Shown one piece after another: positions 7,368 through 14,566 of a DNA stretch of 23,869 nucleotides. A program made the translations under genes and the position numbers. The notes beneath the pieces were generated by a model that saw nothing but the letters and a program-made list of their open reading frames with translations, was not told where the DNA came from and made no database searches. Source of the DNA: Nitrospirota bacterium (lineage in GTDB: Bacteria; Nitrospirota; Thermodesulfovibrionia; Thermodesulfovibrionales; Magnetobacteriaceae); contig JADFXO010000018.1 of assembly GCA_015233485.1 (NCBI GenBank), positions 1-23,869 on the forward strand, in the 5' to 3' direction. Position 1 is the first letter of the stretch; the number at the start of each line of letters is the position of its first letter.

Positions 7368-8711
7368 ATGGACAAAGTCGCATACCTGCAAACATGGGGC
7401 TGCCAAATGAACGTCCACGACACGGAGAAAATAGCCGGAGTTCTAAGGGGTGAAGGCTACTCCTTTACCAATGAACCAGAGGACGCCGCCCTGATAATCC
7501 TCAACACATGCAGCATCAGAGAGAAGGCCGAGCACAAATTTCTATCGAGATTGGGTTATTTTAAACTGTTGAAAAGAAAGAGGCCGGGGCTGCAAATAGC
7601 CGTCTCAGGGTGTATCGCGCAGCAAGAGGGCGAGCGGTTTTTGATCGACAACCAATACGTAAACTTTACATTCGGACCGCAGAATATCGTAAAACTTCCG
7701 GAACTCATCCGCAGAGATAAACGAAAGGCCGCCGTAGGGGAAAATCCCGCGTTGGCAGAGACAGATCTTCCCGCCGTAAGAAACGACGGCACAAGGGCGT
7801 GGGTAAATATCATGTACGGCTGCAACAACTTTTGCAGCTACTGCGTGGTTCCACACACGAGGGGCAGGGAGCGCTCCAGACCAATGGACAGTATTGTCAA
7901 CGAGATAAGAAACCTCTCCGATACCGGCTATAAGGAGATAACCCTGCTCGGGCAAAACGTAAACTCATATAAAGACCCAAAGAGAAGTGTTTTTAATAAT
8001 AGCTCTTCTTTCCCGCAGCTGCTTGAAGCCGTAAACGCAATAGAAGGTATTGAGAGGGTTCGCTTCGTAACGTCTCATCCCAAGGACCTCTCACCGGAGT
8101 TGATCCTTGCAATAAGGGATCTCAACAAGGTATGTGAGCACATACACCTGCCGCTTCAGTCAGGCTCGTCAAAAATTCTTTCCCTGATGAACAGGAAATA
8201 CTCATACGCAGAGTATCTTGATAAAGTAACCGCCCTAAGAAGACACATACCAGATATAACAATTACATCGGACATCATAGCCGGTTTCCCCACCGAAACA
8301 GGGCAAGACCATGATGAGACACTTGCAGCGTTAAAAGAAATCGAATTCGACGGCGTCTTCGCATTTAAATACTCAAAACGCCGTTACACGCGGGCCTCAG
8401 AGATGGAAGGCCAGATTGGTGAAGATGTTAAATCAGACAGGCTTAAAACAATCCTTGAATTACAGGATGTTATAACAGATAAAATAAACAGGCGGCTTAA
8501 GGGTCAAAAGGTAGAAATCATTGTCGAGGGCGAAAGTTCCTCGGACACTAATCATTGGACGGGAAGGACAAGGACAAATAAGATAGTTAATTTCACGCCT
8601 GAACAATCCATTAAAAAAGGAATGCTTATCACCGTAACCATAACAAACTCCTTTAGACATTCACTGGAAGGCCGGCCAGAAGGACTAATGCCAGTAACTA
8701 AGAGTAATTAA
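7368..8711 (+). CDS. miaB: tRNA-2-methylthio-N6-dimethylallyladenosine synthase
   Basis: MiaB is a radical SAM methylthiotransferase that adds the 2-methylthio group to i6A37 of tRNAs reading UNN codons. The 447 residues show the usual three parts. The N-terminal UPF0004 domain has its auxiliary cluster cysteines Cys12, Cys48 and Cys82 (QTWGCQMN, NTCSIREKAE, VSGCIAQQ). The radical SAM core has CNNFCSYC (Cys152, Cys156, Cys159) followed by VVPHTRGRERSRP, and later HLPLQSGSSKILSLMNR. A C-terminal TRAM domain follows from about residue 375. The start is 10 bases after the TPR gene with AAGGG upstream. The RGRERSRP wording separates it from MtaB and RimO. A second methylthiotransferase follows directly. 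Confidence 0.97.
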   Translation: MDKVAYLQTWGCQMNVHDTEKIAGVLRGEGYSFTNEPEDAALIILNTCSIREKAEHKFLSRLGYFKLLKRKRPGLQIAVSGCIAQQEGERFLIDNQYVNFTFGPQNIVKLPELIRRDKRKAAVGENPALAETDLPAVRNDGTRAWVNIMYGCNNFCSYCVVPHTRGRERSRPMDSIVNEIRNLSDTGYKEITLLGQNVNSYKDPKRSVFNNSSSFPQLLEAVNAIEGIERVRFVTSHPKDLSPELILAIRDLNKVCEHIHLPLQSGSSKILSLMNRKYSYAEYLDKVTALRRHIPDITITSDIIAGFPTETGQDHDETLAALKEIEFDGVFAFKYSKRRYTRASEMEGQIGEDVKSDRLKTILELQDVITDKINRRLKGQKVEIIVEGESSSDTNHWTGRTRTNKIVNFTPEQSIKKGMLITVTITNSFRHSLEGRPEGLMPVTKSN

Positions 8712-8733
8712 GGGTAATGAAAGGGTAACGGTA

Positions 8734-9978
8734 ATGAAATTTTGTGTGCTGACCATTGGCTGCAAGTCCAACCAATCTGAAAGCAGCCTTATAGAAGACG
8801 TTTTAATGGGAAATTCCCATCATAAAGTATCGCTTGAAGAACTGCCGGATATCTGCGTGATAAACACATGCAGCGTTACGGCCAAGAGCGATTACCAGTC
8901 AAGGCAATTAATAAGGCGCGCCCTGAAGGCGGGGGCGTCGGTAATTGTCACGGGCTGCTATTCAGAGCTTAACGCCCCCCTGATAGGACAAATAAGCAAG
9001 GAAGTCGAGATCGTAAAAAACGAGGACAAAGTCGCATATTTTAAAGATAAATTCGGGCCGGGCACAAACCTAAGGACAACAAATCATGGAAACAGCCGCG
9101 CCTTGCTAAAGATACAAGACGGCTGCAATGCCTCCTGTACATACTGCATAATACCACAAACCAGAGGGGCGTCAAGGTCAAGGCCTGTTGAGGAAATTTG
9201 CTGCGAGGCCAAAGATATCGAGGCGGCAGGGTTTATGGAAATCGTCATAACGGGGATTCATATAGGCTATTATGGAGTTGACCTGAATCCTAAGATTGAA
9301 CTTTCAGAACTTATCGAAAACATATTGATAAATACGAACAATGTAAGAATCAGATTGACCTCAATAGAGGTAAGTGAAATAACAGGCAGATTGATCCAAC
9401 TCTTTGAAAACGACAGGATTTGCAACCACATTCACGTACCGCTGCAAAGCGGCGATGATCAAATATTAAAGAAGATGAACAGGCCATACAGCACCGGGGA
9501 TTTCAGGGCAACCATCTTACGGCTGGCGCAATCTATTGATAACATATCGATAGGTTCTGACGTGATAGTTGGTTTTCCAGGTGAGACGCATGATAACTTC
9601 AAAGGTACCTATGGGTTTATCTCATCCATACCACTGACATACCTGCACGTATTTCCATATTCGAAGAGGAAGAACACGAAGGCCGCAGCCATGGCCGGGG
9701 CTGTGGATGAAGGGATAAAAAAACAACGCGCGGCGCACCTGAGAGAGTTATCTGATAACAAGAAGCTGGCGTATATGTCCGGGCAAACAGGGAAAGTTTT
9801 GTGCGCGGTAGTCGAAACCATTGAAGGCGGCTCATTCGGCGGCACAACGGGAAATTACCTGAAAATAATATCAGAGACAGTGCCGGGATTTGAAGTACGG
9901 GAAAAACGCCTTGTAAATCTCATAGTTACCGGCCAGGAAAATGACCGCCTTACCGGAAAGCTGATAATTACCCGATAA
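8734..9978 (+). CDS. mtaB: tRNA t6A37 methylthiotransferase MtaB
   Basis: MtaB converts t6A37 to ms2t6A37 in tRNAs reading ANN codons. The 414-residue protein has the N-terminal cluster cysteines Cys10, Cys46 and Cys75 (TIGCKSNQSES, NTCSVTAKSDYQSRQLIR, VTGCYSEL). The radical SAM motif is CNASCTYC (Cys131, Cys135, Cys138), followed by IIPQTRGASRSRP and HVPLQSGDDQILKKMNRPYS, with a TRAM-like C-terminus. The NTCSVTAKSD and RGASRSRP wording is MtaB (YqeV) rather than MiaB or RimO. It lies 22 bases after miaB, so both tRNA position-37 thiomethylases come from one transcript. They are ancient paralogues, not a recent duplication. Confidence 0.95.
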   Translation: MKFCVLTIGCKSNQSESSLIEDVLMGNSHHKVSLEELPDICVINTCSVTAKSDYQSRQLIRRALKAGASVIVTGCYSELNAPLIGQISKEVEIVKNEDKVAYFKDKFGPGTNLRTTNHGNSRALLKIQDGCNASCTYCIIPQTRGASRSRPVEEICCEAKDIEAAGFMEIVITGIHIGYYGVDLNPKIELSELIENILINTNNVRIRLTSIEVSEITGRLIQLFENDRICNHIHVPLQSGDDQILKKMNRPYSTGDFRATILRLAQSIDNISIGSDVIVGFPGETHDNFKGTYGFISSIPLTYLHVFPYSKRKNTKAAAMAGAVDEGIKKQRAAHLRELSDNKKLAYMSGQTGKVLCAVVETIEGGSFGGTTGNYLKIISETVPGFEVREKRLVNLIVTGQENDRLTGKLIITR

Positions 9979-10083
9979 CCTGCTATTTTATAAAGAATAA
10001 TCGATTGCTTAATAGTTAGACAATAACGGTAGAAGCGCGCAAACAGGACTGCTGCAAGGCAAATTCACACAATTACCGACAAT

Positions 10084-10092
10084 TTATCCACA
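10084..10092 (+). promoter_or_regulatory. Single consensus DnaA box
   Basis: TTATCCACA matches the R1-type DnaA box exactly. It sits in the AT-rich 249-base gap between mtaB and the small coiled-coil gene (9979-10227). I find no second box nearby, so this is not an origin on this evidence. It may be a DnaA-responsive promoter element, a titration site or chance. Confidence 0.45.
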
Positions 10093-10183
10093 AAACATGT
10101 TGATATAAAATGTCCGATAAGATATATTATGTAAAATTACTGATATGGTTAAATCTATGATCCGGCACGGCTGCCGCCACGCG

Positions 10184-10221
10184 ATCTTCTTCCTGAAAAA
10201 TATCAGAAGATACGTTATAAT
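10184..10221 (+). promoter_or_regulatory. Inverted repeat and -10 element just before the 10228 gene
   Basis: ATCTTCT (10184-10190) is repeated inverted as AGAAGAT (10205-10211). It is followed at once by a perfect TATAAT (10216-10221). The expected transcript start, about seven bases after the last T, coincides with the ATG at 10228, so this mRNA may be leaderless. No good -35 is visible, so the inverted repeat may be an activator or repressor site. Confidence 0.4.
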
Positions 10222-10227
10222 CAATAC

Positions 10228-10458
10228 ATGAACGTGATAACGATACCAGAAGTTTTAAGAAAGAAACTCGGCGATGACGGCGCAGAAGCCCTTGTCAGGA
10301 TTATTAACGATGCTGATTCAAGCTCCCGTAAAGATTTAAACACAAAGGCCGACCTTGAAAGTGCCAAGTCCGACATCATCAAGTGGGTAGCCGCCATGCT
10401 CGTGGCGCAGGCCGCTTTGATAGCCGGCATGTTCAGGCTCTTAGGACTTATCAAATAA
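10228..10458 (+). CDS. Small coiled-coil protein with C-terminal membrane helix
   Basis: This 76-residue protein begins MNVITIPEVLRKKLGDDGAE. A short charged helical segment follows (about residues 20-50), then one hydrophobic helix (about 52-74). The plan, a TIPEVLRxKLGxDGxEALV start, a coiled coil of variable length and a C-terminal membrane anchor, is that of the small LA_3696/DUF1640-like coiled-coil proteins, often multicopy in environmental bacteria. This is a short version with almost no coiled-coil repeats. No ribosome binding site precedes the ATG; it may be translated from a leaderless transcript. Function is unknown. The short spacer to ruvA suggests, but does not show, co-transcription. 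Confidence 0.7.
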   Translation: MNVITIPEVLRKKLGDDGAEALVRIINDADSSSRKDLNTKADLESAKSDIIKWVAAMLVAQAALIAGMFRLLGLIK

Positions 10459-10520
10459 TCCCACTCCCTAAACAGATGATATAGCAATTAATTTACACAT
10501 TGCTGTATTATAGAACTCCG

Positions 10521-11096
10521 ATGATTGGATCACTCAGAGGAAAGATTTTGCGTAAAAAATCCGACATGGTTTTACTTGAGGTAAACGGCGTCGGCTATGA
10601 GGTGCATTGCCCTATAAGCGTGCTTACCAGCATACCCGGCGAGGGACAAAACGTGTTTCTGTTCATCTATACGCATGTGCGTGAGGATATACTGCAGCTT
10701 TACGGCTTTCTTAAAGAGGAGGAAAGATTTATTTTTACTAAGGTACTATCTGTCAGCGGTGTCGGGCCAAAGCTGGCCCTCGCGGCGCTTTCCGGCCTTT
10801 CGGCTGATAAGTTCGCCTCCGCCGTAAATTCCAACGACATCGACACCCTTACCGCCATCCCTGGAATTGGTAAAAAAACCGCAGCGCGCATCATACTCGA
10901 TCTCAAGGAGAAACTCCCCGTATCTACCTCGCTTGTCAACAGGGATTACGAGGACGCCCTGTCTGCCCTTCTCAATCTCGGATACAAAAGGACAGACGTC
11001 ATTCATGTCCTTGAGCAGCTCAATAAAAAGGGGATTCGTGACCTTGAATCTCTTCTGAAGGAATCCTTAAAATTGTTATCAAAGACTGACCAGTGA
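10521..11096 (+). CDS. ruvA: Holliday junction DNA helicase subunit RuvA
   Basis: RuvA binds the four-way junction as a tetramer and loads RuvB for branch migration in recombinational repair. From ATG 10521 the protein has 191 residues, the normal length, and begins with the family start MIGSLRGKI; an ATG seven codons upstream (10500) is open but does not fit. Domain I (OB fold) has LLEVNGVGYEVHCP and YTHVREDILQLYGF. Domain II has two helix-hairpin-helix units, VSGVGPKLALAALS and IPGIGKKTAARIILDLKEKL. Domain III (about 145-191) is the RuvB-contacting helical bundle, with ALLNLGYKRTDV. A TATTAT lies at 10506-10511, so the leader may be only a few bases long. Confidence 0.96.
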   Translation: MIGSLRGKILRKKSDMVLLEVNGVGYEVHCPISVLTSIPGEGQNVFLFIYTHVREDILQLYGFLKEEERFIFTKVLSVSGVGPKLALAALSGLSADKFASAVNSNDIDTLTAIPGIGKKTAARIILDLKEKLPVSTSLVNRDYEDALSALLNLGYKRTDVIHVLEQLNKKGIRDLESLLKESLKLLSKTDQ

Positions 11097-11103
11097 CAGG
11101 TAA

Positions 11104-12126
11104 GTGCCAAAAATGAAAGACGAAAGAACGATTCAATCACAGCAGATAGTCTCAGAGGATGGGCAGATAGACTACACGCTCCGGCCTGGGACTTTTCAGG
11201 AGTTTATCGGCCAGACAAGGATAAAGGAAAACCTGGGGATTTTTATTGAGGCGGCAAGGCGGCGCGGGGAGCCCCTTGACCATATCCTGTTTTGCGGCCC
11301 GCCCGGCCTTGGCAAGACCACTATTGCCAATATCATAGCCAACGAACTAAATGTAAATATAAAGACCACATCAGGGCCGGTGCTGGAGAGGGCCGGAGAC
11401 CTCGCCGCCATTTTGACGAACCTCTCGGACAACGACATCCTCTTCATAGACGAAATCCACCGCCTCCCCCGCATTGTAGAGGAAATAATGTACCCCGCGA
11501 TGGAGGATTTTAAGCTTGATATTCTCATCGGACAGGGGCCAAGCGCAAGGACGCTTAAACTAAACCTCCCCAGATTTACCCTGATCGGGGCAACCACCAG
11601 AACGGGGCTTCTGACCTCGCCCCTGAGGGACAGGTTCGGCGTCATTAACAGGCTTGAGTACTACGGCCACCGCGACCTTGTAGTGATAATAAATCGTTCC
11701 GCGTCGATTATTAACGTAGAGATAACGGACGAGGCATCAATGGAGATAGCGAGACGCTCGCGCGGCACACCCAGAATCGCGAACAGGCTACTGAAGCGAG
11801 TCAGAGACTTCGCCCAGGTAAAAAACAACGGTGTCGTCGATTTAAACATAGCCCAAATTGCCCTTGCGTCATTAAATATAGACAAGCTGGGACTTGACGA
11901 TATGGACAGAAAGGTACTCCTCACGATAATTGAAAAATTCGGCGGCGGCCCTGTGGGAATTGAGACCATCTCGGCCTCTGTCAGTGAGGACAAGGACACA
12001 ATAGAGGATGTCTATGAACCATATCTGCTGCAAGAGGGCCTGCTTGAGCGTACCCCCCGGGGAAGGCTTGCGACCCCTTTCGCGTATGAACATCTTGGCA
12101 AGGCCGTCCCACACCGGTTGTTTTAA
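11104..12126 (+). CDS. ruvB: Holliday junction branch migration ATPase RuvB
   Basis: RuvB is the hexameric AAA+ motor that drives branch migration with RuvA. The 340 residues include the entry sequence LRPGTFQEFIGQ, Walker A GPPGLGKT (Lys71-Thr72), Walker B LFIDEIHRL, the junction-contact stretch SARTLKLNLPRFTLIGATTR, arginine finger SPLRDRFG, sensor 2 RSRGTPRIANRLLKRVRDF and the C-terminal winged helix ending RTPRGRLATPFAYEHLG. The GTG at 11104 lies seven bases after ruvA behind AGGTAA; an ATG three codons later (11113) is an equally good start. ruvC is not in the window. Confidence 0.97.
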   Translation: MPKMKDERTIQSQQIVSEDGQIDYTLRPGTFQEFIGQTRIKENLGIFIEAARRRGEPLDHILFCGPPGLGKTTIANIIANELNVNIKTTSGPVLERAGDLAAILTNLSDNDILFIDEIHRLPRIVEEIMYPAMEDFKLDILIGQGPSARTLKLNLPRFTLIGATTRTGLLTSPLRDRFGVINRLEYYGHRDLVVIINRSASIINVEITDEASMEIARRSRGTPRIANRLLKRVRDFAQVKNNGVVDLNIAQIALASLNIDKLGLDDMDRKVLLTIIEKFGGGPVGIETISASVSEDKDTIEDVYEPYLLQEGLLERTPRGRLATPFAYEHLGKAVPHRLF

Positions 12127-12128
12127 TA

Positions 12129-12692
12129 ATGAATGTGCTGCTTCACATATGCTGTGCTAACTGTGCCGTATTCCCCATTGATGTATTGAAAAAAAGGGGC
12201 ATAGAGGCAGCCGGTTTCTGGTATAACCCTAACATTCATCCCCTTACCGAATACGCCCTGCGCCTCGATGCCGTAGGGCAGCTTATCTCTCATAATGGGT
12301 TTGAAATATACTACGACAATTACTACGGCCTCACGGAATTTATCGAAATCGCTGTTCATAAAGGAAAAGACAGATGTGCCGCCTGCTACCGGATGAGGCT
12401 TACCCAAACCGCCCTGAAGGCAAAAGAACTGGGTTATAGCGCATTTTCAACCACCCTACTCTACAGCATTTATCAAAAATACGAAGTTATCGTCGAAACG
12501 GCGGCTGATATCTCAAATCAATATTCAATCGAATTCTACGAGGAAGATTTCAGAAAGGGTTGGCGCGAGGGCATTGAGATGTCTATAAAACTCTCCCTCT
12601 ACAGACAAAAATACTGTGGCTGCATATACTCAGAAATGGAGCGCTACGCGGGAAAGATGAAAAAGACGATAGATGGCCTCAGGCTTTCGTAA
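12129..12692 (+). CDS. queH: Epoxyqueuosine reductase QueH
   Basis: QueH is the non-cobalamin enzyme that makes the last step of tRNA queuosine synthesis, reducing epoxyqueuosine to queuosine, and it is unrelated to QueG. The 187-residue protein (DUF208 family) carries the expected metal and Fe-S ligands: LLHICCANC (Cys8, Cys9, Cys12), DRCAACYRMRL (Cys83, Cys86) and YRQKYCGCIYSE near the C-terminus. It also has NPNIHPLTEY and FSTTLLYSIYQ. It starts two bases after the ruvB stop, so it belongs to the ruvAB transcript. Its last 20 codons have a degenerate copy at 16288-16353. Confidence 0.95.
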   Translation: MNVLLHICCANCAVFPIDVLKKRGIEAAGFWYNPNIHPLTEYALRLDAVGQLISHNGFEIYYDNYYGLTEFIEIAVHKGKDRCAACYRMRLTQTALKAKELGYSAFSTTLLYSIYQKYEVIVETAADISNQYSIEFYEEDFRKGWREGIEMSIKLSLYRQKYCGCIYSEMERYAGKMKKTIDGLRLS

Positions 12693-12727
12693 CATTAAAC
12701 TGCCGATTTATTTTTATTTATTCCTTC

Positions 12728-12759
12728 TTGTGTAACCTTTTTGTAAACACTACGTCTAA
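12728..12759 (+). promoter_or_regulatory. ECF-sigma-type promoter A (secreted protein gene)
   Basis: TTGTGTAACCTTTT (12728-12741) is followed after ten unrelated bases by ACGTCTA (12752-12758). The -35 core TGTAACC and the -10 core CGTCTA are separated by 15 bases, as expected for group IV sigma factors. The same two blocks with the same spacing precede the ECF sigma gene (13557-13587). Transcription would start near 12765. Confidence 0.75.
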
Positions 12760-12769
12760 CATTATAGTA

Positions 12770-12787
12770 AGTTAACTTTTAGTTAAC
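12770..12787 (+). promoter_or_regulatory. Short stem-loop at the 5' end of the ECF-controlled transcript
   Basis: AGTTAAC occurs at 12770-12776 and 12781-12787, and GTTAAC is itself palindromic, so the two copies can pair around a TTTTA loop. It lies within the first few bases of the transcript predicted from promoter A, followed by an A-rich leader. It may affect mRNA stability. Confidence 0.3.
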
Positions 12788-12819
12788 AAAAAAAAGAGGG
12801 CAAAAAAGGAGAAAGAAAA

Positions 12820-13416
12820 ATGAAGAAGATTTATGTCTTGGCGGCACTGATGGCGGGTTTGTTAATCTTTGGGCAGCAAGCATTTGGTTTTGGAGGCCCC
12901 GGCGACAGCGGTCCTGGTAGCAGCGCAATGATGCCGTTACCCATGAAACCACCCATTGTGACAGGAAGCGACGGCACTGCATATGTTGAATCAGTGAATA
13001 CCGCAGGTACAGTTTCTGGCAGCCTCACGTCAAACATAACGGCAATAACCTCGTCGGGAGCAAAGCAGGCTATAGCCGTAAATGGCAAGGTCATGAGTCT
13101 CGTTATGGGAAAAGACACCTCATCAAGGGACACGCTTGTTGCCGTTGCAGGTGTCCCTCCCCAGTCCACAAATTCAACACCAGGCAGTCCTTCGACGGTG
13201 CTGTACTTCGTATCGCTGCCGTTTAACCAGAGCGCCACACCCGTGTCAGTCAGTTTAGACGGTATGAACGCATCTGAGCCAGTGTTCGTAAATGGTTTTG
13301 TGTATATTACCACTTCATCTTTAACCTTTAGTAACAGCGGTACGCCAGGCAGCCAGACCTCGTATCTGTATATTGTTGGCACAAACGGCTCGATAGTTTC
13401 ACAGGTTGCGTATTAG
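12820..13416 (+). CDS. Secreted protein of unknown function, predicted ECF sigma target
   Basis: This 198-residue protein has a clear Sec signal peptide, MKKIYVLAALMAGLLIFGQQ, with likely cleavage near AFG at residues 21-24. The mature part starts with a Gly/Pro/Met-rich linker (GGPGDSGPGSSAMMPLPMKPP). The rest is rich in Ser, Thr, Val and Asn, with alternating hydrophobic strands such as VLYFVSLPFN, EPVFVNGFVYITTSS and YLYIVGTNGSIV, suggesting a small beta fold like one or two propeller blades. It has only one cysteine-free chain, no lipobox and no catalytic motif I can name. A strong ribosome binding site (AAGGAG) precedes the ATG. Promoter A places it under the adjacent ECF sigma factor. 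I do not recognise the family. Confidence 0.8.
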   Translation: MKKIYVLAALMAGLLIFGQQAFGFGGPGDSGPGSSAMMPLPMKPPIVTGSDGTAYVESVNTAGTVSGSLTSNITAITSSGAKQAIAVNGKVMSLVMGKDTSSRDTLVAVAGVPPQSTNSTPGSPSTVLYFVSLPFNQSATPVSVSLDGMNASEPVFVNGFVYITTSSLTFSNSGTPGSQTSYLYIVGTNGSIVSQVAY

Positions 13417-13440
13417 ACAATAACCCTTTCACCCTCCGAA

Positions 13441-13476
13441 GCGGCTGCGAATTCTCCTGTTGGGATTTGCAGCCGC
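13441..13476 (+). terminator. Hairpin after the secreted-protein gene
   Basis: GCGGCTGCGAA (13441-13451) pairs with TTTGCAGCCGC (13466-13476), an 11-base stem with one G-T pair and a 14-base loop, 24 bases after the stop. No U-run follows, so termination is not certain, but its position between the two ECF promoters fits a transcript end. Confidence 0.5.
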
Positions 13477-13556
13477 GCTCCTAATTGTTCACTGAAGGCT
13501 GTCCTAATCTCAACTGAGCACACCGAGTTAATATTTTCTTATCGTTTCCAATTTTT

Positions 13557-13587
13557 TTGTGTAACCTTTTAATAACCTGAACGTCTA
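13557..13587 (+). promoter_or_regulatory. ECF-sigma-type promoter B (sigma operon, autoregulatory)
   Basis: TTGTGTAACCTTTT (13557-13570), ten bases, then ACGTCTA (13581-13587): the same 14-base and 7-base blocks, in the same spacing, as promoter A. It lies about 40 bases upstream of the sigma gene. Self-control by the encoded sigma factor is the simplest reading. Confidence 0.75.
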
Positions 13588-13626
13588 TACTTACAGAGTG
13601 GTTAAATATATATGGAAGAGGAAGAG

Positions 13627-14277
13627 ATGAGTGTACAGACAATGAGTTATAATTTTATACCGGTGGGTATTGCGGCTATGCTCAGAGATTCGTTTGACAT
13701 AACAATGGCAGATACAGTTTTTGTTAAAGATAGTGAACCTGGGGCAGCCGATATGATTTATATCGACGCGGTATTGGCCGGTGACGAAGAGGCATTTAAT
13801 GAATTGGTCAGGCGTTATAAGCGCAAGGTATTTAAAATAACGGCACGTTTTACGCGTGATCAATTCGAACTGGACGACATATGCCAGGAGGTGTTTATCA
13901 AGGCGTTTAAAATGCTTGGCAAGTATAGGGCGGACGCGCCGTTTGAACACTGGCTGTCAAAGATCACTATCAATTGTTGCTACGACGCCCTCAGGAAGCA
14001 AAAAAGCAGGGCGGACGATGTTCCTCTTGAGGATGTCAGCGAATTTACGGCTGCTCCTTCATATAATAAAGAGAAATCATACAGGGAACTATACTGCGCG
14101 CTCGATAGACTCCCTCCAAAAGATAAGATGATAATTGTGCTGCTTGAACTGGAGGAGAAATCTGTACGTGAAGTAGCGGAGCTTACCGGATGGAGCGAGA
14201 CAAATGTAAAAGTGCGCGCATTCAGAGCGCGTTGGAAACTTAGAAGATACTTATTAGGGGAAAACCATGGAAAATAA
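13627..14277 (+). CDS. ECF (group IV) RNA polymerase sigma factor
   Basis: From the ATG at 13627 the protein has 216 residues; AGAGGAAG just upstream is a good ribosome binding site, whereas the ATG at 13612 has none. Region sigma2 spans about residues 47-125 (VLAGDEEAFNELVRRYKRKV, then LDDICQEVFIKAFKML and FEHWLSKITINCCYDALRK). Region sigma4 spans about 150-210 (LDRLPPKDKMIIVLLELEEK, then VREVAELTGWSETNVKVRAFRARWKLR, the -35-recognising helix-turn-helix). There is no sigma3, as expected. An N-terminal extension of about 45 residues before sigma2 is longer than usual; an internal ATG at 13705 would shorten it. It overlaps the next gene by 11 bases, the usual pairing of an ECF sigma with its anti-sigma factor. 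Confidence 0.95.
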   Translation: MSVQTMSYNFIPVGIAAMLRDSFDITMADTVFVKDSEPGAADMIYIDAVLAGDEEAFNELVRRYKRKVFKITARFTRDQFELDDICQEVFIKAFKMLGKYRADAPFEHWLSKITINCCYDALRKQKSRADDVPLEDVSEFTAAPSYNKEKSYRELYCALDRLPPKDKMIIVLLELEEKSVREVAELTGWSETNVKVRAFRARWKLRRYLLGENHGK

Positions 14278-14566
14278 AAGGCTTGATGAGCTGTTTCGTG
14301 AGGTACGAAACATCAGACCAGATACATCCAGTCTGGAGCGAAATTTTGAGGCCAGACTGGCAAGGCGTCTCCGCGCGAAAAAAGAAACAAACTGGCATCT
14401 CTACGAATGGTCATGGAAACTAATGCCCTACTTCGTTGCATTGATCATAATACTAAGCATATTGGGGTTTGGCGTAACATCACATAAACAGAAAAACTAT
14501 TACTATACATATACCACAGGGTTAGAGCAAACTGTGCTCATGGCCTATATGAAGGAGAACAGATGA
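14267..14566 (+). CDS. Small one-pass membrane protein, candidate anti-sigma factor
   Basis: This 99-residue protein has a charged cytoplasmic N-terminal part (residues 1-50, with LDELFREVRNIRPDTSSLER and an Arg-rich helix FEARLARRLRAKKE). One transmembrane helix follows (about 52-70, LMPYFVALIIILSILGFGV), and then about 28 Tyr-rich residues outside. It overlaps the sigma gene by 11 bases and the next gene by 4 (ATGA). It has no zinc-binding HxxxCxxC anti-sigma domain. Size and topology match CnrY, the membrane anti-sigma of the CnrYXH nickel/cobalt system, but I see no clear sequence match. The role is inferred from position and topology. Confidence 0.7.
   Translation: MENKRLDELFREVRNIRPDTSSLERNFEARLARRLRAKKETNWHLYEWSWKLMPYFVALIIILSILGFGVTSHKQKNYYYTYTTGLEQTVLMAYMKENR

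Noticed and set aside
10084..10092. Replication origin at the DnaA box
   Set aside because: Only one box, no cluster, no DNA-unwinding element and no dnaA, dnaN or similar gene nearby.
11196..11645. 149-codon minus-strand frame opposite ruvB
   Set aside because: A shadow of a strongly conserved coding sequence, with no family motif and no start signals.
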